From positions 744,001-808,000 of the forward strand of contig NW_002476417.1 of assembly GCF_000189635.1 (NCBI RefSeq): a stretch of DNA of 64,000 nt, read 5' to 3'. Source of the DNA: Tetrahymena thermophila SB210 (Eukaryota > Ciliophora > Oligohymenophorea > Hymenostomatida > Tetrahymenidae). Under the pieces are notes generated by a model. That model did not search any database and had not been told where the DNA came from. It was given only the letters and a program-made list of their open reading frames with translations. Shown piece after piece: positions 38,655 through 52,900 of the stretch. A program made the translations under genes and the position numbers. Within the stretch, counting starts at the first letter, position 1. Each line of letters opens with the position of its first letter.

Positions 38655-39152
38655 ATGGGCTGTACTAACGCAAAGGAATCAAATCCTCAAAAAAAAACTC
38701 AAGACGTCAGAAGATGCTTGCAAGAAATCGAATAAATAATAAAGCAAGTTGAGAGCTTAAATTGTTTTTATCAATAAGAATAAAAAATCGCTTGCAACAT
38801 CAGTCCTTCGATTGAAAAAGTAGAGGAATTCATAAAATACGCATTCTAAAATTACAAGAGCGAGTCAATAATAACTCAAGCTACTATGCAGCAAAAAATA
38901 ACTTATGACTCTTATGCTTATTAACTAAAATCTCTTCAATAAAATGCCATGTAGGTAGTAGGCTATGGGACGAAAATTTACCTTTAAAAACAAAATATAG
39001 ATAAATCTCCAGTTTTTTAGGCTTTCGGATAAAAACTGATGATTCTGTAAGACTTTGCTTTTAAAGTGAAGATTCCTTAAATATAAATCTAAGATTTAGA
39101 AAGTAAACTTTAAAATTTGGTAAAGTGTCTCAGTCTAAGTCAATCTATTTGA
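38655..39152 (+). CDS. Small MGC-type (myristoylation-signal) protein, copy 2
   Basis: ATG 38655, TGA 39150, 165 residues, intronless. It starts MGCTNAKESNPQ, again a myristoylation/palmitoylation-type N-terminus. The body is helical (VRRCLQEIEQIIKQVES) with a C-terminal block GQKLMILQDFAFKV shared with the protein at 34806-35291. GC content is clearly higher than in the flanks, supporting a real gene. Membrane-peripheral location is inferred; function unknown. Confidence 0.78.
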
Positions 39153-40408
39153 ATAACCCTATGATATACTCTTTAACTAAATACTGTCTGCATTTGCAAA
39201 CAATTTTTGAATATATTTGTTTATAAATGCTTAATTAACGCCAGATTAATATTAACTGGCTTCCACAACACAATCTTTACTCACTAATAATTAATCAATA
39301 GCAATTAATTTGCCTATTTGGGCATACTTTAATTAGCTATTACTTTTTGAACACCTCTAAAAACTTAAATTGAATTTATAAAATCACTATATCTCCATCT
39401 ATTTATATGTATATTATTCATAATAAATATTTACTATATCTTTAAAAAACCTATTTATATTCTCAAATTTCAATTTTTACAGTAAGTTGGTTGTGCAATT
39501 TTTTAGGCTGCCTGAATAATATAGAATAGAAAATTAACTTCAATTTAATTGAATTTAATTCATTCTATTTTTATTTTTAAAAGCATGAATGAGCTTACAG
39601 AATCTTTATCATAATTTATAAATTTCTTCTAATTAAAAATAAATTCTAAATTATTAAGAAACCCTAATTTTTAAATAAAAATAAAGAAAGTTACTCAATC
39701 TAAATAATTAATTTAACTAGTTGGTTTTATTTTATGTAGCATCATAATTTATAGAATAAATTTATAATCAATCTTAAATTTAGATATCCTTTTTTCTTTA
39801 AAAATTAAGCTCAAATTATAGCTTTTTCTAAAAAATATTTCAACCTATTATTTTTACTTTACTTTATAAATTAAGCATACAAAAATCAATTATTTTAATA
39901 TTTTGATAAAATATAAAATATGTTCCAAAAGTTTCCATTATATCAATAATCAAGCAATTATTAATAAAATAAATGCCAACTGAGTATTGACCTTACAGAC
40001 TGAGCACTCGTTAAATACTGACAAAAGTTTTTATCCTAAATTTAAATTTTAATTATAAAACTCATTTATATATCAGGCAAAGACAGGTTTCACTGTACAA
40101 ATAAAATTTTGACTATTTTAAGATTAAAGAGAAAACAGTAAGTCATTTTCAATTCATAATGTCAAAAGAACTTATCTATAAAAATAAAAATGTAGTGATA
40201 AAATATATTTCAAAATAAAATAAATGTACTTTACTTTTATATTATTTTCCTAAATTATTATTTAAAATATTTTTGAGAAACTAGAAACTTTGTTAGTACA
40301 ACAAATAAATATTTATTTTTTTCAATTTAAAGTCTAAAATTTACAAAAATTTTGATTAAAAACACTTAAGTTTAAAAATTTGAGTAAATTTAAATAAAAC
40401 TAAAAATT
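39153..40408. other. Intergenic, AT-rich
   Basis: No supported gene. A 106-codon code-6 ORF starting near 39585 (MSLQNLYHNLQ) is within the length expected by chance in such AT-rich DNA. Confidence 0.5.
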
Positions 40409-40481
40409 AGCCCGCCGTGGGGCTCGAACCCACGACCACAAGATTAAGAGTCTTGCGCTCTACCGACTGAGCTAGGCGGGC
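40409..40481 (-). tRNA. tRNA-Lys (CTT)
   Basis: Minus-strand cloverleaf with acceptor GCCCGCC and GGCGGGC, D-arm TAGCTCAGTCGGTAGAGC, anticodon loop CTCTTAA giving CTT, and T-arm GTGGGTTCGAGCCCCAC. It is intronless with a T5 run just after the 3' end. Its high GC makes it stand out from the surroundings. Confidence 0.97.
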
Positions 40482-41744
40482 GGAACAATCAAACACAAAT
40501 AAAAATTCAAAATTTTGTTAAATTGTTTCAATTCGAATCCTTTATATTTACTATTTAAATTTTATCATTAAAAAAGATTTTATATTTTTCTGATTCCTGC
40601 AAATAAGTAAAGGTTTTGTGAAGACTGAGAAGGATTTAGTTTAATGTGTTTTTAATTACCCAAATATTCTTTTGAAATTAATAAATAAAACTCTTCAACA
40701 AACTGATTATTTAACTATAATACATACCAAAACTTCTAGCTTTATTTAATATATTAGAACAACATATAAAATTCTCTTTATAATAATCAATGTAAACTTT
40801 TTTAACAAAGACAAAAAATTATTAATGTAACCTTTAAATTTCAAAAAATATTGGTTTTGAATAGCTGTAAAAGCATATTTGAAATAGTTTTTTTTAATTT
40901 TAAGAAAATTATATTAAGGTAAAAGCTGCTAAAAACTAGTTTATGAGAGCTTTTCATTTATAATTTGTAAATTTTGAATGCATGTGCAAATCAGAACAAG
41001 TTTTAAAGTGATAAAGTTTCGTTCATAATCATATTTTTAAGTTTACCATTGATTATGTAATAAAAATTTTGAAGAGGGTAATTTAATAATCACTAAACAT
41101 ATCCAAAAATAGTTTAAAATATCAAGAAAATAAATAGAAATATAATATAATATTATATCTAACTATCATATATTTCTACTTATTACTTATTCTATTAGAG
41201 GATTTTGTTATTATATATAAAAATTCTAACTATGTTTTATTATTTACTTTATAATTCTTCTTTAAGTTGCTCTTTTAATAAAAAAAATTTCTAAATAAAA
41301 ATCATGGATTTCGACAGGATATTTAATAATTAACATAATAACCAGAAAAAAGAAGAAGAAATTAGACCATTAGTTTGAAATATTATTTTTTTATGAATAT
41401 TTTATTTCTGGATATTTTTGTGATAAAAATCTGGCTGAAATCTGTGTAATTAATTTCTAAATCAAGTGATTTTTTAACTCTTTCAGTATAAAAAAAATTA
41501 AAAAAATAGTTATTATTTTTTAAGTGTTATTTTTGAGTTGATAAGAAAGAAAGTTAGAAATATTTTAATTTGCTAATTGATATGAGATGAATAAAATACA
41601 TTTTCCATTAATACCAAATAAACAATACACATTTAAACATACTTTTATTAATAATATTAATTATTTTGCTTTCAAAATAGCAATGCTACTAAAGCTAGAA
41701 GAAAAACTATATAAAAACTGATAAACGCAGAGTAGGCAAGGATA
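40482..41744. other. Intergenic, with a possible short upstream exon
   Basis: Mostly noncoding. At 41304 an ATG opens a 24-codon reading (MDFDRIFNNQHNNQKKEEE) that stops at TGA. It might be a first exon of the following gene, but the only nearby donor is the weak GTTTGA and the phases do not match. Confidence 0.4.
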
Positions 41745-42092
41745 ATGCAATTATTAGCTTAAGTTATATAACCAGCTAAATTTGCATTGTTTGAAGTACA
41801 TTAGCTCATACAATTTGAAAAGCTAGAAAGTGTAGTTTACTATGTAGCACAAGAACTAAAGCAAGTTCCAAATGTTCTATAGTCTTTCATGCATTATACA
41901 TCATTTCCATAGCAAGGATTTACCAAATTTTAAATGCAGTTAGTGGCGCTTTAAAGTGGTGTAACAGTCTATTAGGAAGAGTTTGTGTTAGTATTTTAAC
42001 AGGATACTATTCCAATTATTAATAAGCTAATTAAAAAGAGTCTCATTAAACCTAACTTAGGGGTAATTTTTATGCTTATATGCTTGATATGA
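41745..42092 (+). CDS. Small protein, unknown, tandem paralog 1
   Basis: ATG 41745, TGA 42090, 115 residues in code 6. The frame is open upstream to an acceptor-like AG at 41680-41681 (AATGCTACTAAAGC..), so an upstream exon is possible. The protein is hydrophobic-helical (AKFALFEVHQLIQFEKLESV) without a clear signal peptide. It resembles the next gene at several places: ARIMQL versus ARLMQL, and ALQSGVTVYQEEF versus KLQIQVNAFYRGV. Function unknown. Confidence 0.55.
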
Positions 42093-42725
42093 AATAAATT
42101 TTAAGAGTTATTTTTATGATTTTTTTCAATTTTTAAAAAAAAAATTTATAATTAACAAAAATTAGTTTATATTAAGAAAGATAAGTTTATATTTTCATAC
42201 AAAACAAATACATACATACCTACATTCATAAATAAGATTAGATGATCTATTAATTAGTCATTCTACTGAACAAACAATACATTTTTACTCAATTTTGTAT
42301 TTTATAAAATTTTCAAAACCAGATATATAAAATAAATAAACAAACAAACAAACAAACAAAAAACAATTAGTTAGTTAGTTAATACCTTTTATTTATATAA
42401 AAATACAATGTATCTTGTTAAAAAATCAATCAATTTATGCAGCTCAAATATATTTTTAAAAACTTTTCTTAAAAATGAAAATATCAAAAACTTTTATTTT
42501 TAAAAAACGTTATTTTAAAATAATAAATACGTCATATTTTATTAAATTGGTGATCTAAAAAATGAAAATTAAAAATCACTATTACTAAATTTAAATTAAA
42601 AAATGTGAATTATTTAAAAGTATTATGGAGTTGATTAAATTGCTTAATATATATTAAAGTCAGTCAGTTTTTGTTTTGATCATAAACTAAATACAAGTAG
42701 AATTATACAAATAAATTTAAAATTT
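42093..42725. repeat. Intergenic with CAAA and TTAG microsatellites
   Basis: A (CAAA)n tract lies at about 42335-42360 and is followed by TTAGTTAGTTAG at about 42369-42380. No coding sequence seen. Confidence 0.6.
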
Positions 42726-43055
42726 ATGATGGTTGAAATAGCAAGACTGATGCAATTATCTACTTAAACTACATATTCATTAATTTTTGTACTAGTCACT
42801 TTACAGCCACCGATGCAACCTCTTAATGAAGAAACGCTACCTGAATCAGCCATACATTAACTTGAACAACTGTTATAGCTTTAGAAAGAATCAACACAGT
42901 CTACTTCAGAAGCATTACATGGATTAGTTAAACTTTAAATACAAGTTAATGCATTTTACAGAGGTGTCACAGCACCATTCTAACAACTTGAGAACCTATT
43001 TATCACCAAAATAATTAGAAAAAGCTAATAAAATTACATCTTTATATTAATTTGA
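42726..43055 (+). CDS. Small protein, unknown, tandem paralog 2
   Basis: ATG 42726 (MMVEIARLMQLST), TGA 43053, 109 residues, intronless in code 6. The middle is Gln/Leu-rich and helical (AIHQLEQLLQLQKESTQS), followed by FYRGVTAPFQQLENLF. It is a diverged paralog of the gene at 41745-42092, same strand, about 630 bp apart. GC content is above the flanks. No family or membrane signal recognised. Confidence 0.6.
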
Positions 43056-43906
43056 TTTTGTTTCAAGCTTGAAATAAATTTTTTGATTTAGCTTTACTTC
43101 TAAATTTTAATAATTTGTTTTCTCAATTAATGAATTAAACGCACACAAATATATATATATATATATAAACTTTGTACTGACTTTATCAACTATTTATTTT
43201 ATTGTCAAAAATCAAATGAAGAACTCTTTTTAATTTATAAATACCAATTTTTAAACTATTTCAATATTTTTTTCAAAGCTTAAACAAATAACTAAATTTA
43301 CAACTTTTGACATTTTATAATACAATTTTACTTTTTTATTTGAATCATACATGATATTAGATAAAATAATTAATATTAATAAGCAAGATAATTATTGCAT
43401 ATTCATTAAAATAAATTAAATAAGTTATTTAGTTATACATACACTAGAGAGAGTTAATTAATTAATTAATTATTTACTTATCATATTTTAATAATTCTTA
43501 TAGTAGAATAAAATTTTAAAGCATAATCAAATATATTTATTATTTATCGGATATTTTATCATAAAATTTTAAATATTTTTAAAAATTTGTTTTTTGTTCA
43601 GTTGATTCATAATTTTAATAATTTTTCTATAAATATTGCTTTTGCGTTTGCTTCATAATTTTAAGAATTTTATTTGTTATATCATCTAAAAAGGGATTGA
43701 ATTTTTGAAGAAACAAATAGAATGATGCATTGAATATCAAAGCATGTATTAAATAAGTATATTATGGCTTTGAATTTAACTATCTACAATTATTTTTTTA
43801 ATTGTTAGTTATTTTAATTAAAGTAAGTAACTAAATTTGTAGTTTGTTAAAATATTGAATCTAAAATACATTTAAAAATTGTGCTTATTAGATTTTATTT
43901 TTATAG
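43056..43906. other. Intergenic, AT-rich
   Basis: No gene seen. A (TA)n run lies at about 43149-43167 and a TTAA-rich run at about 43453-43473. Confidence 0.55.
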
Positions 43907-46900
43907 ATGTCAAACAAGACTATTTTGATAAAGTATTTATTTATAGCTGCGATACTTGAATTTGCAAGAGGATAAGGTAAATTTTAATATTATTCCCTTA
44001 CTTTAAATCCATTTTATTATAATGTTAATAAAAATTTTATTATTTAGTATTTGAAAATAGAAATTTAAATGTTTAAAGTTCTTGTGCTTAGAAATTCAGA
44101 TTTTGCTCAGAATGCGATGTCAATTTATAGAATTGTCTCTCCTGCTAATGGGGATTTTAGTTGAATTAAAATGGGAAGTGTTAATCCTAGTGCAGCAATA
44201 ATTTATACTGGAATAATTATGATTAAGAAAACAATAATCAAATTAGCTGTGTTAGTGTTTGTGATGTAGGATATGAAATAAATCAAATATATGGAGTATG
44301 TGATTAGGTTTAGCAATGTCCAACCTACAAAATTTAGGATTATTTATTTCATGGTAGTAATATCACAGACATTTTATATCTTGGTGGTGGGTTATTTGTG
44401 AGCTTAGACATTTCTTCTACTTTTTATTTATGGAAATACTCTGAGCCTGTTGTAAGTATTAATATAATTTCTCTATCAGATTAATATAGCATACAAAGAA
44501 TGTAAAAATCGAGCAATAGTTCTATATTTTGGGCTTGGAATGACTACTATTTAATGTCCATATCTATACAAAACATGAGAGTATAAATAATTATATTTAT
44601 TTTATTAAATAATTTTACATTCAATATTATTAAACAGATTGCTGATATGTACAAAATATAATTAGAAGAATTTACTTTTCCAAAAGAATTAATAATTCTT
44701 GAATAAAATAGTGATACTGTGAATGTTGTTTTACTAAATTAAAAATAAACGCTTGTTTGCAATATCAATCTCAAATATCAAGATTAGAGCAACTGTGCTA
44801 AAAATGAATTATAAATAAGACCTGATATTCCTTACAACTAAAATAATAATTACATATCTATAATTCATATTAATTAATTTTTAGTTTATGATAGTTCAAA
44901 TTTAACAAAAGGTTATTCAAATGTGCTCACTCAACCAAAATATCTAATCAGAATTTAGTAATTTAAAAGTTAAAATATTTAATTTGGTGTTGTGGATTAA
45001 AACTTTATTAGCTTCTTTTTTGCTTCTAACTCAGATTAAAGTTCCTGCTATTTTGAGACATACAGCTAAAATTAATCACTTTAACTGGGATAAAGCATTA
45101 TTTTAGAGACTAAAAACATTATTTTGAATATTAATTAAAACATCACTTTGTACTAATACAACCTTAACAAAACCAGCTAAAATGCTTCATTTAACATTTT
45201 ATAACAATTACCTTGTAATATAACTTATAGTATGAAAGATTATTAATGTTAGCAGCTTATTTCCTCTGATTATTTGGTGATAAAAAACACACTTTTGCAA
45301 GTGGCAATGTCATTCAAATTAAACGAATATCCTTAGTTATTTCTTTAAATTATGATACAAATAAATCTTTAAACAAACGAAATGATCTATTTATACTCTG
45401 ACATTGATATTTAAAACTAGATTAGATTCATCAATAATAGTGTATTTATTGCCTTCTCTTAAAATTAGATCTAAATTAAGAAATCGTTAAATAATAATAG
45501 AAGATTTCTAGAATAATAAAAGCCTTATCGCTTTATGCAATATGTAAATAATAATTTAAAAAAAAGCTTTAATAGTAATAGCATTCTAAGTTAAATGCTG
45601 CAAAAAGATAATAACTAAATACTTAACTATCAGAAATAAATAATCACAAATATAAACGTATCTATAGATTTAAATGAGCTAAGGAAAGGTAAGAGTATGT
45701 TTTCTGATGATAAACAAATAGTAATTAATGTAGGTTAGAATGTATTTTACTTTTATGATAGTGTCTTAGGTAACTTAAATCACTTGTACAACTTTGATGG
45801 TAACATAGTGGATTTTGTCGTCACAGGTCAAAATCTATTAATACTTAGCTCGAATTAAATATTAAACTATAACATCTTAAAATATTCAATTTAACTAATC
45901 AGTCAATATGACTTGTCATTCAATCAAGCTAGCTTTAACTCTATAGTAAGTATATAAAATTCTATTTATTTATACAATCCTACTCAAGTAGTGCTAATAA
46001 AATTAGACTTCCTGCAAATGCAGTAACAAAGCTAGATAATATACTCCTAGTTAACCATATAGAGCACTATTCTTTTAGTTTTATTTAATAAAATTTATTT
46101 ATAAAATGATGAAAATGATATGTAAATTTTTACTATTTTAGATCAAAGTTTGTAAGTCATCAATAAATTTGATTTTACATAATACTTTCTTCTATTTAGC
46201 TCGGATAGTGGTTAAGCTATTCTTGTTTATGATGGAATTAACTCTACTATTTATGACTCAAATTTATTATAACCTATTTGCTAAAGCTTTGCTTTCAATT
46301 ATGATCCTATTTTACTGTTATATGCATAAAAGTAAATTATAGTAATGTAAAATAGTAAGATAAGTATATTCAATTTGGATTTAATGTAAGTAATTAAATA
46401 ATTACAAAATTCTTATTTTTTAAATTTAGAAAAATTCTATTACAATAACATATTATAAAAGCTCATCATTAAATAAAAGAATAATAAAGTAAATTCAATT
46501 TCTAGTGTTAATCTTAACTCTGGATAAGTAGAATAAGTCATAAACTTAGACAGCCAAGTAAATAAAAATTATCTATCTTTTTAATTTTAATATCTTTAAA
46601 AATTAATTTAAATAGGAATTAGTTATCATTTTAAATGATATGAAAACAAATACTTTTTACTCTATAACACCAAATGGATTAAATAAAATTAGCTTGTTTG
46701 TAGAAAAATATGATTTTTATTAAATCACCTTTGATGATAATGAATATCCATACTGTGATTTCGATATGGATAGAAATACCATGTATTTAATGGCTTATTA
46801 CTGCATAATTAGAAACTAATACTTTATTTAAATTATTAATATCCTAAATAACTCTATTTAGTTAAACTATAGTGAAACTGGATATGATTACTATGATTTA

Positions 46901-49900
46901 ACAATCATACCCTTGATCAATATTAATTCGATTGCTGTAATCAAAAAAATTGGGTTTAAAATCGTTGATTTAACCTTATAAATTTCTATTTTTGATTTGA
47001 ACTTCTCAACTAAAAATTAATCTTATTTAAAGTTTAATTTTTTTCATTATCTTGAAGATACTAAACAAATAATTTACAGCTATGATAACACAGGTAATTT
47101 ATTAATAAATTAATTATTTAAAAATTATTTATTCTTAAATTAATTATTTGAGGTTGAAAAAAACTTTAAAAAAATTTTTTTTCTTCAAAAATTTAAGAAT
47201 AACCATACTCTTTTAAATTTTGACTTAAAATGTTTATGTTATAATTCCCTCCCATAAAAACAGTTTCTAACTGATATTAATACTTTTAATAAGTAATTAA
47301 AGCTAAAAATTTGATTAGATAAATGTTAATATTTTATAAATAATAAATAGTTGAGGTACATTAATATAATAGTTCTGGGTTCAATAAAGTTTGTTAATTT
47401 TCTTGTGATGCGAGCTAAGTATTTACTGATTTTATTAATATATAAAAATAAGAAGACATAATCTATCTGCTTTCTAAATCTACATAAGTTGAAATATTCA
47501 TTCCGTTAATATAGATAATTTATTAATTTAATATAGCAAGCTGTGCTCTCAAAAATAGTGGATAGCTTTTCAAAAGCGATAATCCTTTTTTATTTTATCA
47601 AGACTAATAATTAGAAAATCTTAGTTAACAAATAATTCTTTATACATAATCTTAAATTTTAGCTGTAAGCTTTTCTGGATAAGGATTCTCTTAATCAGTC
47701 TACTAGTATTCCTCTATTTTTGTTGGCAAAGATGTATTTTACTTACTTTACAATGATGTATTAGTAAATTATTCAAGATTGTAAGATAAATTAGGTGATT
47801 AATTAACATCAATAGTTTTACATTCTGTTCCTCTCTACGTCAGATAATCAGAAGATAAAATTTACATAATTTCTTCAAGCATGATAGAAGTATATGATAC
47901 TGTTCTTAAAAAGGGTTTACTACAAATAAAATCTTCTTTTTAGATTCAAAATGTTTTTACTTTAGCGGACTAATCTTCAATTCTTTTAATTTCTCCTTTT
48001 ATTGATTTTGCTATTTTTGATATAAACACTTAAGCATTCGTATAGTAGCTTAAGTTTTCCTCAATACAACAAATACCTACTAGCATAAAGTATTTTTCCT
48101 CTATAAATGTTTTAATTATCATTTGTTAAAATGTAATGTACCAAATAGATTTAAATTACATATTTGATTTTCAAAAGAGTGTTTAGATGTAGAATTTTTA
48201 TACAATTATTGCTGAATAGCCTCAATAAATTTACTCCTAAATCAATAGCATCTAGCATGTTAGCATATATCTTTTTGATACTAAGTAAATTCTATGGTGG
48301 TTTAATTAATAAAATAAATTTTAGATTATTGCAACTTTTTATGGAGAGAACTTGGTTCAATATTTAATGAATGGAGAATCAAATAGTATTTTACTTGGAC
48401 TAAGATCTTATTTTGCCTTCATTTATAATAACAATCAATAAACTCTAATGAGAAATGAATCACTATCGGGTATTGATATCTTATGCCAAAATAGATACTT
48501 TGTGCTTCAAGAATAAAGGAAGAATATCTACGAGATAGTAGCTAATTCAAGCACATTTAATAGTTAGCTATATTATTCCATTGATCAAAATGATGACACA
48601 ACTATAAGCTACTTTTTGGTTTTTTCTGATTATCTAACTATTGTATATACAAATAAAAACTAATTGATGGCAAACAATACTTTAATTTATGACTTCAGTC
48701 AATACTTTTAGAAAGATGATAATTTAACATTTGTAGATTTAATATTGGCTGATGGAAAACAGAATTGTTTTGCTGTTTCTTTTAATAGTTATTTTTTTAT
48801 TTATTATTACAGCACATCAGTTAACGATTAAACTATCAATCTCGCCTTTTATCAAATTTATTCATCCATCAATAACTTAGATAACGGATTTATCATCGAT
48901 AAGCTGCTTATGTTTTAAAATACTGTTTACTTTACAATATCATATAATAGGGTTTGTGTTGCTTATTCTTTACCTACATAAATTATAAATAGCCCAAAGG
49001 CATTATAGGGATTAGACCCAAATATTATTTATTCTACTAAAGTTTCGCATTTAGAATATTTAAATTTTACTAACAAATTTTACCAATCGTTACAGAAATC
49101 ATTATTAATAGCACCATGCAGTGATAAAAATAAGAAAATTTTCGTTAACAATTATGTAAGCATTTTGTTCTGCAAATACTCAATGAATGTTTACTTAAAA
49201 AATAATAATATGTTTGTATTTAGCTAAGTTTATCAAATGTTTGGGTTAATTGAAATATTCAACATTCAAAATACAAACTTACTGATTTTGCGATCTAACG
49301 ATGAAATGCATGTTCTTCTATATTCTATTCCAGATTAAACATTGATTTTACAAAAGATAATTGAGTAAAATACTGATAAAATTGTTTAACTTAACTTGAT
49401 AGATGGTATTCAGAAAGGAAATGGAAAAAATTAAATAACACCAAACTCTGTAATAAATGTCTAAGCAATACTTTAATATGATGTTATTTCTTTTCAGATA
49501 GTACTGTCATTATACTATGATTAATAAGGCTCTTACTTAAATATTATGAGTAATACGGTTAATTCGCTTACTTGCTATTAAAATTATGATACAGGTATGT
49601 CAACTGATATTGTAAGCAATTAGATTTAAGAAACTTACAACAATTTAAACTATATAGGCTAATTTTATTAAATATCTTCAATATTTTTAAAACTTCCAAC
49701 TTCAGGATAATAACAGATTAAAAAGTAAAAACTAGATCAAATAATAAATTAAACTCTAGATTATAATAAATTTAGTAATGAATTTACTTTTTATTCACCC
49801 AATTTAGAAGATACTTAAACATAGTCATTACAAAGATTCTTTAATTACAACATATCATCTCTAAAAATGAAAAACATCCCAATTAACTTATCAAATAAAA

Positions 49901-52900
49901 CAGAGATAAAATCTCAATTTATAATTGATTCTCTCATAATGGAACAATTATACATTAAACATATTTTAAATTTTAGTAAAGTCAGTTTAAGTAACATGTC
50001 CACTTTAATAATCACAGACATGACAATTGAAAATTTGAAATTCATTACAAATTAATTGTTTTTATTCTAAAACATAACCACAATACTTCTTAAGAATATT
50101 GTGATCAGAAATATTTCTGGATTCACATAGAGTCTCTTCACTATCAAGGAAACAAGTAAATAAATTCTCAAAAAATTTTTTTTAAATTTATTTAAATATT
50201 TTATAAAAAGCAAAAATAACTATAGATGGATTGTATATAGCTGATATAAATCATTTTGATTTCAAATCTATTTTTAATATAAACAATTCTATAGAACTAT
50301 AAATGAATAACATCACTATTAGAAATATTTCATCAAAATCTGAATAAAGTACTATATTTAACACATCTATCATAAATTAGTAAACTATCACTGCACTGGA
50401 AGCTGAAAATCTCTTAAACATAGTGATACATTAGTCAGTTAACTATGATTAAGAATATGATATGTTATAAATTTTATAAAAAGATGTTTTCTCTTACTTT
50501 TAACTTAGAATTAATAACTGTACATAAAATTATTCTCTTTTTAATGTTATGTCGAATTAATGCTTATTTTATTCTTGCTAAGTCTCAAATATTTTATCTA
50601 AAGATTCTTTAGGTTCTTTTTTGGTGTTTTAAGGAGGTTAAATTTCTATAATTTAATCTAACTTTACAAACAATACAGCTAAAGAAGGAGGATCAATTTA
50701 TTTATTCAACTCGCAAGTAAACAATGTTATAAAAGATTCATACTTCACCCACTGTAAAGCATTAGGTAGAGGAGGCGCAATTTATTTAGATACCACATTT
50801 ATATAAATTAAAGACACTTATTTCACTTCTTGTTCTTCTCTAATAGGCGGATCTATATTCTACAACTCTTATCGACCATAAATTTTTATCTAAAACAAGA
50901 TCCAAACTTCTTACCCCTTTTAAGGTTTTTCTAATAATTCTGCTTAAATATATGGCTAAAATATTGGAAGCTACCCTGCAGAATTTTATATAATTGATGG
51001 GTAAAGTTAAGAAAATAATAAAATTGTGTAAAGTGATAATAACTATTTTTTAGGGAACTTAAGAAGTGGAGAGGTAGTTTCTTTTCAGATTTAAATTGTA
51101 GATGAGGAAAATAATCCAATAACAATCAGATAAGATTACTAAACAGCTTATCCTGCATTTATAAACTAAATGATTTTAGAATTTAGCATCAAAATTTAAA
51201 TTGCAAACCCAGTAAATAATGATATTGAAATTAGTGATCAAACTTATGCAGATATTTCTAATTATGTTCATCAAACTAAAACTTGGAGTTTTACTAATTT
51301 AAAGATAACCTCAAGCACAGATTATTAAAGTAACTTAAATCTTCTTAAACATTTTATATTACTAATGACTTATTTTTCATTTAATTTATGAAATATTTAG
51401 GTAGCCAAAAAATAGGTGTCATTCAAATTGTTTGTTATGGGGTGAAAAAAAATAATGATCTCGGTAAGCTTTTAGACTAAGATTACTCAAAAAATTTATC
51501 AATAAGCTTTAGATAGTGTAAGAAAGGAGAGGTGCTTAATGCAAGAAATGGTATTTCAGAATGTATACCTTGCCCTAATGGATTTTTTTCAATGGATTAA
51601 CCTGTTGCAAGTTAATTTATCGAATGCAAACCTTGTCCATAAGAAGCCTATGAATGTGAAAAAGATTAAATTTATTTAAAGCAAGGCTATTGGAGAAATA
51701 ATAATTCACTTAACATTTATTATTGCAATAATAGGCCAGAAAATTGTGAAGGTAAATTTAAAAATTTAATTAAAGATTAAAAATAATTTTCAGTGCTTTC
51801 ATAATATAAAAAATTTTTATCCCTTTAAATTTCAAAAAAAAAAACGGATAAAAAAATAATAAAATTTAAAAAGAAAAAGACAAGTCAATAAATACTATTG
51901 AATATATAACAAAAGCTTTAATTTAAATAATAGTTTTTATTAAATATTTTATCTCAAATTTTGTTTTTAAAAATCTTTTAATTTTAAAATAAAAACATTG
52001 AAATAAAATAGTACAACAAAAATTAATTTTAATAATAAATTTTTCAAACATAAAAAGATAATTTTAAAGTTTTAAATTAAATCTACAAAATCATTATTTT
52101 AAAATAATCAATCTAATTTAAATAAATTTCATTTTTAAATCTTAATAAATTTAAAAAATGAGCTATCTAATAAATTTTTGAATCAAAAAAATGAAATAAG
52201 ATAGATAAAGAGATAATATATTTCAAGCGATTATGAATATTGAGACCAAAAATAATGATAACATATCTAATTTTTTGTATATGATTAGATAAGGTATTTT
52301 TTTATATTTAAAATTTAGGATCTCTAAAAGGAAATAGAAATTATTGCAGTGAAGGATTTGTAGGTGCTTTGTGTGAAAGTTGTGACAGTTATGGATCAGT
52401 ATGGGGTTAAAAGTATATGAAAATGGGATAATTTAACTGTGTCCCTTGTGTTGATGCTAAAAGCTACTATTTTATCTTTCCTATTATAATCTTTTTGATT
52501 TTGATAGTCTTTTATGTGGTATTTTCTATAAATAATGCAATTAAAATAAGCAAATAATTGTCCTAAGCTTACTATTTCAAAAAGATTGGGATCTTTAATT
52601 TAGGCAGAAGCTCTTTAAGAATTTTATCACCATTTTTGGCTAAATAGCTCATGCACTTTTTATAAATATCTGGATTAATTAATTCATACAAATTGGCTCT
52701 TCCTTCCTTTTTTGTTGTGTTGACAAATGTTATCTCTTAGCCAATTACAAATTTTCAGTATGTTCTAGATTGCTTTTTTGTTCCAGATTAGCATTCATAA
52801 TTGTAAAGTGACGGAGACTCTAGTGCACATTAAACAACAAATACAACTATCCCTTTAGTTTTTATGAGAGCTATTTGGAATTTATGTATTCCTTTTATCA

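Noticed and set aside
39585-39905. 106-codon code-6 ORF beginning MSLQNLYHNLQ
   Set aside because: With only TGA as a stop in about 78-80% AT DNA, open runs of this size are expected by chance, and composition is not coding-like.
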